Assembly: GCF_003001955.1 (NCBI RefSeq)
Contig: NZ_PVNH01000006.1
Location: 186,001-250,000, forward strand
From: Prauserella shujinwangii
GTDB lineage: Bacteria > Actinomycetota > Actinomycetes > Mycobacteriales > Pseudonocardiaceae
Length of the DNA: 64,000 nucleotides
Reading direction: 5' to 3'
The notes under the pieces are model-generated. The model ran no database searches. It saw only the letters and a list, made by a program, of their open reading frames with translations, and had not been told where the DNA came from. Positions 35,493-42,727 of this stretch are shown here, piece after piece. Numbering within the stretch: position 1 is the stretch's first letter; each line of letters starts with the position of its first letter. The position numbers and the translations under genes were made by a program.

Positions 35493-35580
35493 GCACCCGG
35501 ACGCAGTGAAGGCCACCCTCACCGCCTTGGACGCACACAGGGTGGCCCTCACTGCGTTGATCACACGCAAGGTGGCCTTG
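35493..35580. repeat. Dispersed intergenic repeat, family B copy 1
   Basis: It starts GCACCCGGACGCAGTGAAGG and contains alternating AAGGCCACC and GGTGGCC words that form stacked hairpins. A close relative lies at 49589-49680. It is 26 bases after the subtilisin-inhibitor stop, so it is a likely terminator. The strand reads as pseudo-coding (for example KATLTALDAHRVALTAL) because the repeat units are in frame. Confidence 0.75.
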
Positions 35581-35744
35581 GGGGCGGGGCTACAGCGGGG
35601 TTGCGCGGGGGTTGCGGGGGTGTTGAGCTGGGCAGGGAAGCACCGGCGGCGGGCGGGCGCAATCGACACTGTGTCTGCCGTCACCCCCATCGGTGAACAC
35701 TCTGCCAGTCCCTGCGGGCGGCCTCCGGCGAGCACGATGCCGCA

Positions 35745-37328
35745 ATGGAGCCGACCACCGCACAGATCCAGCACCCGGACGGCCGGGTGGAGCTTCGCGA
35801 TGCGTCGTCACTTCACGGCAGCCGGTTCTTCAACGACGAACTCGCCCCGGTGCCCGTCGAGCGGCGAACCTGGACCACCTACAACTACTTCGCGCTGTGG
35901 AACGGCATGGCGCTCAACCTGCCGTCCTACCTGCTCGCGTCCGGCCTGATCGCCATCGGGATGAACTGGGCGCAGGCGTTCCTCACGATCGCCCTCGGCA
36001 ACCTCATCGTGCTGGCGCCCATGCTGCTGAACAGCCACGCGGGCACCAAGTACGGCATCCCGTTCCCCGTGTTCGCCCGCGCGTTCTTCGGCGTGCGCGG
36101 CGCCAACCTGGCCGCGCTGCTGCGCGGTCTCGTCGCGTGTGGCTGGTTCGGCATCCAGACGTGGGTCGGCGGGCAGGCGATGTTCGTCATCATCGGCAAG
36201 CTGTTCGGCGACGGCTGGAGCGGGGCGGCCGCCGTCGCGGGCCAGCCGTGGACGCTGTGGCTCTGCTTCGCGGCGTTCTGGGCGCTGCAGATGGTCATCA
36301 TCTGGCGCGGCATGGAGGCGGTCCGCAAGCTGGAGAGCTGGGCGGCGCCCGCGGTCAGCGTCGGGTTCCTCATCCTGCTGGTCTGGGTGCTGATCAAGGC
36401 GGGCGGGTTCGGCCCGATCTTCGCGCAGCCGTCCGAGCTGGGCTGGGGGCCCGAGTTCTGGAAGGTGTTCGCGCCCTCGCTGATGGGCATGATCGCCTTC
36501 TGGGCCACGCTGTCGCTGAACATGCCGGACTTCACCCGGTTCGGCCAGGACCAGCGCAGGCAGGCCTGGGGCCAGATCCTCGGCCTGCCCACCACGATGT
36601 CGCTCATCGCGATCATGTCCATCATGATCACCTCGGGCGGGATCGTGATCTACGGCGAGGCGATCTGGGACCCGGTGCAGCTGGCCAGCCGGTTCGACTC
36701 GCCGATCGTGGTGATCGCGGCGCTGCTCGGCATCGTGCTCGCGACGATCACGACCAACCTCGCCGCGAACGTGGTGAGCCCGTCCTACGACTTCTCCAAC
36801 GCCTTCCCGCGGAGGATCAGCTTCCGGGTCGGCGGGCTCATCACCGGCGTGATCGGCATCGTCATCATGCCGTGGCGGCTGATCTCCGACCCGAACATCT
36901 ACATCTTCGCGTGGCTGAACTTCTACGGCGGCGTGCTCGCGGCCATCGCCGGGGTGCTCGTGGCCGGCTACTGGGTGCAGGCCGGGACCCGGCTCGCGCT
37001 CGCGGACCTGTTCAGCGAGCGGGGCCGCTACTGGTTCACCGGCGGCTGGAACTGGCGCGCGCTGGTGGCCTCGGGCGTCGGCGCGGTGTTCGCCGTGGGC
37101 GGCGCGTACTCCGCGCCGGGCTCGGGGCCGTTCCCCGAGAACGGGCTCATCCCGCTGTTCCAGCCGTTCTACGACTACAGCTGGGTCGTCGGCCTGGTGG
37201 CCGCGTTCCTGGTGTACCTCGCGCTGACGCTGCCCGGCTCGCGCGAGGAACCGATTCCCACCGACAAGGAGGACAGCAGTGAACGAAGTGGTCAGGGCAG
37301 GCTTGGTTCAGCAGCGGTGGACGGGTGA
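35745..37328 (+). CDS. NCS1-family nucleobase/allantoin/hydantoin permease
   Basis: The 527-residue cation symporter has about 12 transmembrane spans. NCS1 features include WTTYNYFALWNGMALNLPSYLL in the first span, the Asn-rich YGIPFPVFARAFFGVRG region and NMPDFTRFGQDQ near residue 265. Context suggests uracil, thymine or a hydropyrimidine as cargo. ATG 35745. The 3' end overlaps the amidohydrolase gene by 50 bases, so it heads the plus-strand catabolic operon. Confidence 0.92.
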   Translation: MEPTTAQIQHPDGRVELRDASSLHGSRFFNDELAPVPVERRTWTTYNYFALWNGMALNLPSYLLASGLIAIGMNWAQAFLTIALGNLIVLAPMLLNSHAGTKYGIPFPVFARAFFGVRGANLAALLRGLVACGWFGIQTWVGGQAMFVIIGKLFGDGWSGAAAVAGQPWTLWLCFAAFWALQMVIIWRGMEAVRKLESWAAPAVSVGFLILLVWVLIKAGGFGPIFAQPSELGWGPEFWKVFAPSLMGMIAFWATLSLNMPDFTRFGQDQRRQAWGQILGLPTTMSLIAIMSIMITSGGIVIYGEAIWDPVQLASRFDSPIVVIAALLGIVLATITTNLAANVVSPSYDFSNAFPRRISFRVGGLITGVIGIVIMPWRLISDPNIYIFAWLNFYGGVLAAIAGVLVAGYWVQAGTRLALADLFSERGRYWFTGGWNWRALVASGVGAVFAVGGAYSAPGSGPFPENGLIPLFQPFYDYSWVVGLVAAFLVYLALTLPGSREEPIPTDKEDSSERSGQGRLGSAAVDG

Positions 37329-38121
37329 CAAGGAGTCCATGATCGCCACCTCGGTCGAGGCCATCGGCCGGGCCGCCTCGCAGGGGGCGCAGGTGGTGTG
37401 CCTGCAGGAGCTGTTCTACGGGCCCTACTTCTGCCAGGTCCAGGACACCGAGTACTTCTCCTACACCGAGGCCGTCCCGGACGGTCCGACCACGCGGCTC
37501 ATGCAGGAGGTCGCCGAGCGGCACGGCGTGGTGCTGGTGCTGCCGATGTACGAGGAGGAGCAGCCCGGCGTCCTCTACAACACGGCCGCGGTGATCGACG
37601 CGGACGGTTCCTACCTCGGCAAGTACCGCAAGAACCACATCCCGCAGGTGAAGGGGTTCTGGGAGAAGTTCTACTTCCGGCCGGGCAACACGGGCTACCC
37701 CGTGTTCGACACGGCGGTCGGCCGCATCGGGGTCTACATCTGCTACGACCGGCACTTCCCCGAGGGCTGGCGCGCGTTCGGGCTGGCCGGCGCGAAGATC
37801 GTGTTCAACCCGTCCGCCACCAGCAGGGGCCTGTCGCAGTACCTGTGGCGGCTGGAGCAGCCCGCGGCGGCGGTGGCCAACGAGTACTACATCGGCGCGA
37901 TCAACCGGGTCGGCGTGGAACCGCTGGGCGACAACGACTTCTACGGCCAGTCCTACTTCGTCGACCCCCGTGGCGAGCTCGTCGGCGACGCCGCCTCCGA
38001 CTCCGAGGACGAGGTGGTGGTGCGCGACCTCGACATGGGCAAGCTGGAGGAGGTGCGCAAGCTGTGGGCCTTCTACCGCGACCGCAGGCCGGACTCGTAC
38101 GAGTCGCTCGTCAAGCCGTGA
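37279..38121 (+). CDS. Nitrilase-superfamily amidohydrolase, beta-ureidopropionase-like
   Basis: The 280-residue enzyme carries the catalytic triad E44 (CLQELFYGPYF), K118 (GKYRKNHIPQ) and C155 (YICYDRHFPEGWR). The residues around each match N-carbamoyl-beta-alanine/N-carbamoylputrescine amidohydrolases. In this operon the expected reaction is N-carbamoyl-beta-alanine (or the beta-aminoisobutyrate analogue) to beta-amino acid, CO2 and ammonia. GTG 37279 has AAGGAGG upstream. An N-carbamoylputrescine amidase is the main alternative. Confidence 0.88.
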   Translation: MNEVVRAGLVQQRWTGDKESMIATSVEAIGRAASQGAQVVCLQELFYGPYFCQVQDTEYFSYTEAVPDGPTTRLMQEVAERHGVVLVLPMYEEEQPGVLYNTAAVIDADGSYLGKYRKNHIPQVKGFWEKFYFRPGNTGYPVFDTAVGRIGVYICYDRHFPEGWRAFGLAGAKIVFNPSATSRGLSQYLWRLEQPAAAVANEYYIGAINRVGVEPLGDNDFYGQSYFVDPRGELVGDAASDSEDEVVVRDLDMGKLEEVRKLWAFYRDRRPDSYESLVKP

Positions 38122-38131
38122 GGAGGGTGTC

Positions 38132-39526
38132 ATGCTGCTGGTGATCAAGTCCGGCACGGTGCTCACGCCGTCCGGGCCGATCGAGGCGAACGTCGTGGTG
38201 GAGGGTGAGCGGGTCGTCGCGCTCACCGAGCACTCCAGCACCGCGTTCGACGAGCGCGCCGACCGCATCCTGTCCGCCGAGGGCAAGTACGTGCTGCCCG
38301 GCGGCATCGACGCGCACACGCACATGGAGATGCCCTTCGGCGGCACGTTCTCCGCGGACACGTTCGAGACGGGGACGAGGGCCGCGGCCTGGGGCGGCAC
38401 GACGACCATCATCGACTTCGCCGTGCAACAGAAGGGCACGTCGCTGCTGTCCACACTCGACAAGTGGCACGAGAAGGCCGACGGTGACTGCGCGATCGAC
38501 TACGGCTTCCACATGATCGTCTCCGACGTCAACGACGCCACGTTGAAGGAGATGGAGTCCTGTGTGGACGCCGGGGTCAGCAGCTTCAAGATGTTCATGG
38601 CCTATCCCGGCGTGTTCTACTCCACCGACGGCGAGATCCTGCGCGCCATGCAGAAGGCGCGGGAGACCGGGTCGACGATCATGATGCACGCCGAGAACGG
38701 CATCGCGATCGACCAGCTGGTGGCGCAGTCGCTCGCCGAGGGCAGGGGCGAGCCGGTCCAGCACGGGCTGACCCGGCCGCCGGAGCTGGAGGGTGAGGCC
38801 ACCTCTCGCGCGATCACGCTGGCCGGGGTGACCGGGGCGCCGCTGTACATCGTGCACCTGTCGGCCGCGCAGGCGCTGGCGGCCGTGGCGGAGGCGCGGA
38901 ACACCGGGCAGAACGTGTTCGCCGAGACCTGCCCGCAGTACCTGTACCTGTCCATCGAGGACCTGGCGAAGCCGGACTTCGAGGGCGCGAAGTACGTGGC
39001 CTCTCCCCCGCTGCGGGAGAAGCACCACCAGACCGACCTGTGGCGGGGGCTGCGCACCAACGACCTCTCCGTGGTGTCCACCGACCACTGCCCGTTCTGC
39101 TTCAAGGACCAGAAGGAGCTGGGCCGGGGCGACTTCTCCAAGATCCCCAACGGGATGCCCGGCGTCGAGCACCGGATGGACCTGCTGCACCAGGGTGTGG
39201 TGGCCGGAGAGATCTCGCTGGCGCGCTGGGTGGAGACCTGCTCGACGACGCCGGCACGCATGTTCGGCCTCTACCCCCGCAAGGGGGTGCTCGCACCCGG
39301 CTCCGACGCCGACATCGTGATCTACGACCCGGCCGCCGAGCAGACGATCTCCGCGGAGACCCACCACATGAACGTCGACTACTCGGCGTATGAGGGCATG
39401 CGGCTGCGTGGCCGCGTCGACACCGTGCTGTCCCGGGGCAGGGTACTGGTCGAGAACGGCGAGTACCACGGTTCCCCCGGCCACGGCCGGTTCCTGTCGC
39501 GGGACCTCTGCCAGTACCTGAACTGA
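38132..39526 (+). CDS. hydA: Dihydropyrimidinase / hydantoinase
   Basis: The 464-residue cyclic amidohydrolase carries the binuclear zinc ligands H62-x-H64 (GGIDAHTHMEMPFGG), the carboxylated bridging K153 (SSFKMFMAYPG), the later HAENG and VHLSAA histidines and Asp in VVSTDHCPF. It opens dihydrouracil or dihydrothymine to the N-carbamoyl amino acid. ATG 38132, with AGGAGG upstream, follows the amidohydrolase by 10 bases. Size and motifs fit bacterial dihydropyrimidinases. Confidence 0.94.
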   Translation: MLLVIKSGTVLTPSGPIEANVVVEGERVVALTEHSSTAFDERADRILSAEGKYVLPGGIDAHTHMEMPFGGTFSADTFETGTRAAAWGGTTTIIDFAVQQKGTSLLSTLDKWHEKADGDCAIDYGFHMIVSDVNDATLKEMESCVDAGVSSFKMFMAYPGVFYSTDGEILRAMQKARETGSTIMMHAENGIAIDQLVAQSLAEGRGEPVQHGLTRPPELEGEATSRAITLAGVTGAPLYIVHLSAAQALAAVAEARNTGQNVFAETCPQYLYLSIEDLAKPDFEGAKYVASPPLREKHHQTDLWRGLRTNDLSVVSTDHCPFCFKDQKELGRGDFSKIPNGMPGVEHRMDLLHQGVVAGEISLARWVETCSTTPARMFGLYPRKGVLAPGSDADIVIYDPAAEQTISAETHHMNVDYSAYEGMRLRGRVDTVLSRGRVLVENGEYHGSPGHGRFLSRDLCQYLN

Positions 39527-39540
39527 GGAAGGACGCCGTC

Positions 39541-40539
39541 ATGGACTTCGGGGTGGTGCTGCAGGCCGACCCGCCGGGGAGCGAGGTGGTGCGGCTGCTG
39601 CGGGAGGCGGAGCAGCGCGGTTTCGGCTACGGCTGGACATTCGACTCGTGCGTGCTGTGGCAGGAGCCGTTCGTGCTCTACTCACAGGTGCTCGCGGCGA
39701 CGTCGTCGATGGTGGTGGGCCCGATGGTGACCAGCCCGGGCACGCGCGACTGGTCGGTGCTGGCCTCGCTGTTCGCCACGCTCAACGACATGTTCGGCAA
39801 CCGCACGGTGTGCGGGATCGGCCGGGGCGACTCCGCGCACCGCGTGGTGGGCAAGCCACCGTCCACTCTGGCCACGCTGCGGACGGCCATGCACGTCGTC
39901 AAGGAGCTCGCCGAGGGCCGGGAGGTGGAGCACAACGGCGTCCCGGTGCGCATCCCGTGGGTGCGGGACGGGCGCCTGGAGATGTGGATGGCCGGGTACG
40001 GGCCGAAGGCGCTGCGCATGGTCGGCGAGCACGCCGACGGGTTCATCCTGCAGACCGCCGACCCGGCGATCGCGCGGTGGACGATCGGCTCGGTGCGCGA
40101 GGCGGCCCGTGCGGCGGGCCGGGACCCGGAGGGCATCACGATCTGCGTGGCCGCGCCCGCCTACGTCGGCGAGGACGTGGCGCACCAGCGGGAGCAGCTG
40201 CGCTGGTTCGGCGGGATGGTCGGCAACCACGTGGCCGACCTGGTGGCGCGCTACGGCGACTCCGGGCCGGTGCCGAGAGAGCTGACCGACTACATCGCGG
40301 GCCGGGAGGGCTACGACTACGCGCACCACGGCCGGGCGGGCAATCCGTCGACCGACTTCGTGCCGGACGCGATCGTCGACCGGTTCTGCCTGGTGGGACC
40401 CGCGGCGGCGCACGTGCAGCGGCTGGAGGAGCTGGCCGAGCTGGGCGTCGACCAGTTCTCCCTCTACCTCATGCACGACCAGCGGGAGGAGACGCTGACC
40501 GCCTACGGCGACGACATCGTCCCCAAGCTCACCTCGTGA
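39541..40539 (+). CDS. LLM-class F420-dependent oxidoreductase (TIGR03842-like)
   Basis: The 332-residue luciferase-like TIM-barrel protein starts MDFGVVLQADPPGSEVV. Family-typical segments are GYGWTFDSCVLWQEPF, GPMVTSPGTRDWSV and CGIGRGDSAHRVVGK. Such enzymes use cofactor F420 or flavin for hydride transfer. The gene is the last of the permease-amidohydrolase-dihydropyrimidinase operon (14-base gap). No dihydropyrimidine dehydrogenase is present, so it is the best local candidate for the reductive first step. The stop lies in the 44-bp palindrome at 40535. Substrate and cofactor are inferred. Confidence 0.85.
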   Translation: MDFGVVLQADPPGSEVVRLLREAEQRGFGYGWTFDSCVLWQEPFVLYSQVLAATSSMVVGPMVTSPGTRDWSVLASLFATLNDMFGNRTVCGIGRGDSAHRVVGKPPSTLATLRTAMHVVKELAEGREVEHNGVPVRIPWVRDGRLEMWMAGYGPKALRMVGEHADGFILQTADPAIARWTIGSVREAARAAGRDPEGITICVAAPAYVGEDVAHQREQLRWFGGMVGNHVADLVARYGDSGPVPRELTDYIAGREGYDYAHHGRAGNPSTDFVPDAIVDRFCLVGPAAAHVQRLEELAELGVDQFSLYLMHDQREETLTAYGDDIVPKLTS

Positions 40540-40578
40540 GTGAGAAACGTCGTTCTAACCACGTTTCTCACTCACGAG
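40535..40578. repeat. 44-bp dispersed palindrome, copy 3 (most symmetric)
   Basis: Outer arms CGTGAGTGAGAAACGT and ACGTTTCTCACTCACG are perfectly complementary (16 bp) around CGTTCTAACC. The LLM stop (40537-40539) and the minus-strand serine-hydrolase stop (TAG at 40557-40555) both lie inside it, and the last codons of the latter (VSEKRG) are encoded by it. Confidence 0.85.
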
Positions 40579-41802
40579 GGCCTGGTAGACCAGCTGGCGG
40601 AGCCGCTGGCGCAGCGGGTGCGTACTGGAGGGCAGCAGCTGGGTGAAGAACAGCACGGTCAGGTCCTCGGCGGGGTCCACCCAGAACGCCGTGCTCGCCG
40701 CGCCACCCCACGCGTACTCGCCCTCGCTGGACAGCGTCCTCGCCTTCACGGGGTCGCGCAGCACCGAGAAGCCGAGCCCGAAGCCGAAGCCGTCGAACGG
40801 CATCTCGGCGAACAGCGGGCGGCCGAAGTCCTCCAGGTCGGCGTCCCCGGGCAGGTGGTTGCGCGTCATCAGCTCCACCGTGCGCGGCGCGAGCAGCCGG
40901 ACGCCGTCGAGCTCGCCCCTGCGGAGCAGGAACTGGGTGAACCGGTGGTAGTCGGCCGCGGTGGAGGCGAGTCCCGCCCCGCCGGACAGGCAGGCGGGCT
41001 TGTGCTTGATCAGCTCACCGAACGCGTCGTTGCGCACCGCGCGGCGGGTGCCCGGTTCCGGCACGTACAGCGCGGCGAGCTGGTCCACCTCGTCGCCCTC
41101 GACGTGGAAGCCGGTGCTGGTCATGCCGAGCGGGCCGAGGATCCGTTCGGCGAAGAACGCGTCGAGCGACTGCCCGGAGACCACCTCGACGAGCCTGCCG
41201 AGCACGTCGGTGGCCACCGAGTACGTCCACTCCGCCCCGGGCTGGAACAGCAGCGGCAGCTCCGCCCACTTCGCGCAGCACGCGGCGAGGTCCAGCCCCG
41301 GCGGGGTGGTCCACTCGAAGCCGGCCTCCCGGTACAGGGCGTCGACCGGGTGCGCGTGGTGGAAGCCGTAGGTGAGCCCCGCGGTGTGGGTGAGCAGGTG
41401 CCACACGCGGATGGCCTCGGTGGCGGGGACGGTCACCGGGCGCACCGCCGAGCCCTTGCTGTAGACGCGCAGTTCGGCGAACTCGGGCAGCCAGCGGCTG
41501 ATCGGGTCGGTGAGGTCGAAGGCGCCTTCCTCGTACAGCATCATGGCCGCGACCGAGGTGATCGGCTTGGTCATCGAGAAGATGCGCCACCGGGTGCCGG
41601 TCTCCACCGGGCGCCCGGCTTCGAGGTCGGCGTGGCCGCGGCGCGCCACGTGCGCGATCCGGCCGTGCCGGGTCACGACGATCAGCCAGCCGGGCAGCAG
41701 GCCCTCGTCGACGTAGCGGGCCATCCGCTCGTCGACGCGGCGCAGGCGCTGGGGGTCGAAGCCGAGTTCGGCGGGGTCGGTCTCCACGGCGAGGTCATTC
41801 AT
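40555..41802 (-). CDS. Serine hydrolase, class C beta-lactamase/esterase fold
   Basis: The 415-residue protein has the SxxK nucleophile in FSMTKPITS (near residue 76) and the Tyr motif in WTYSVATDVLG. An HxG-type region (WGGAASTAFWVDP) lies near the C-terminus. It resembles EstB-type esterases and D-alanyl-D-alanine carboxypeptidase relatives; there is no signal peptide, so it acts in the cytosol. ATG 41802. The last residues, ALVSEKRG, come from the palindrome, so the native gene probably ended earlier. The convergent partner is the LLM gene. Confidence 0.9.
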   Translation of the reverse strand: MNDLAVETDPAELGFDPQRLRRVDERMARYVDEGLLPGWLIVVTRHGRIAHVARRGHADLEAGRPVETGTRWRIFSMTKPITSVAAMMLYEEGAFDLTDPISRWLPEFAELRVYSKGSAVRPVTVPATEAIRVWHLLTHTAGLTYGFHHAHPVDALYREAGFEWTTPPGLDLAACCAKWAELPLLFQPGAEWTYSVATDVLGRLVEVVSGQSLDAFFAERILGPLGMTSTGFHVEGDEVDQLAALYVPEPGTRRAVRNDAFGELIKHKPACLSGGAGLASTAADYHRFTQFLLRRGELDGVRLLAPRTVELMTRNHLPGDADLEDFGRPLFAEMPFDGFGFGLGFSVLRDPVKARTLSSEGEYAWGGAASTAFWVDPAEDLTVLFFTQLLPSSTHPLRQRLRQLVYQALVSEKRG

Positions 41803-41821
41803 GCCCGCCAGTTGTACCCGA

Positions 41822-42628
41822 TCAGCCGAGGAACCGGGCCTTCTCCTGCCGCCAGGCCTCGTCGGTGCGGCCGCGCCGCCAGTAGCCGGACAGCGAGAGC
41901 AGCTCGCGGGGGATGCCGCGCTCCTCGAGCAGGTGCGGGCGCAGCTCGCGGACGAACCCGGCCTCGCCGTGCACGAACGCCTGGCAGGTGCCCGGGGGCA
42001 GCTCGGCCGCGCGCACGGCGGCCACCAGGTCGTCCCCCGCCGCGCGGTGCAGCCACCGGATCTGCGCGTCGCCCTTCGTGGCGAGCGCCTGCTCCTCGGC
42101 CGCGTCCTCGACGAGGAGGAACGCCCGCACCGGTGCGCCCGCGGGCACGGCCTCCAGCGAGGCCCCGATCGCGGGCAGCGCGCTCTCGTCGCCGACGAAC
42201 AGGTGCCAGTCGACGTCCTCGCGCGGCGCGTACTTCCCGCCGGGGCCGAGGACAAGGAACTCGTCGCCGGGGCGCAGTCCCGCCGCCCAGGGCCCGGCGA
42301 GTCCGGTGTCGCCGTGGTGGACGAAGTCGATGGCGAGTTCGCCGGCCTTGGCGTCGAAGTAGCGCACGGTGTAGGTCCGCTGGCGCGGCCAGTGCTCGCG
42401 GGGCAGCTCCGCCTTCACCGTCGCCATGTCGAACGGCTCCGGGTAGGTCACGCCGGGCACCGGGAACAGCACCTTGACGTAGCTGTCGGTGAACCCGTTC
42501 GGCTGGAACGCCGCCAGGCCCTCGCCGCCGGAGACCACCCGGATCATGTGCGGCGTGATGCGCTCGGTGCGCAGCACGCGCAGGCGGGTGACGGGCTTGC
42601 CGCCGGTGCGCGCCGGTTCGTCCGCCAT
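41822..42628 (-). CDS. Siderophore-interacting protein (ferric-siderophore reductase)
   Basis: The 268-residue FAD/NAD(P)H protein of the SIP/ViuB family has the FAD-binding signature RTYTVRYFDAKAGELAIDFVHHG near residue 82 and GPWAAGLRPGDEF. The nucleotide part has FVGDESALPAIGASLEA. The C-terminal SGYWRRGRTDEAWR is diagnostic. It releases iron from imported siderophores. An IdeR/DtxR-type box lies 32 bases before ATG 42628, implying repression in iron sufficiency. The gene is 19 bases upstream of the serine-hydrolase start on the same strand. Confidence 0.94.
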   Translation of the reverse strand: MADEPARTGGKPVTRLRVLRTERITPHMIRVVSGGEGLAAFQPNGFTDSYVKVLFPVPGVTYPEPFDMATVKAELPREHWPRQRTYTVRYFDAKAGELAIDFVHHGDTGLAGPWAAGLRPGDEFLVLGPGGKYAPREDVDWHLFVGDESALPAIGASLEAVPAGAPVRAFLLVEDAAEEQALATKGDAQIRWLHRAAGDDLVAAVRAAELPPGTCQAFVHGEAGFVRELRPHLLEERGIPRELLSLSGYWRRGRTDEAWRQEKARFLG

Positions 42629-42659
42629 TCGTCGCTCCTCACTGCGCCGGGGCAGGTAC

Positions 42660-42678
42660 TCAGCTAAGGCTACCCTAA
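42660..42678 (-). promoter_or_regulatory. IdeR/DtxR iron box
   Basis: On the minus strand the 19-mer reads TTAGGGTAGCCTTAGCTGA. It matches the IdeR consensus TTAGGTTAGCCTAACCTAA at most positions, with the TTAGG and TAGCCT cores intact. It lies just upstream of the siderophore-interacting protein gene. Confidence 0.75.
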
Positions 42679-42727
42679 GATCAGCCGGTCGGCCCAGCGC
42701 CGCTCACCAGCCGGAGTCAGCGGGCCG

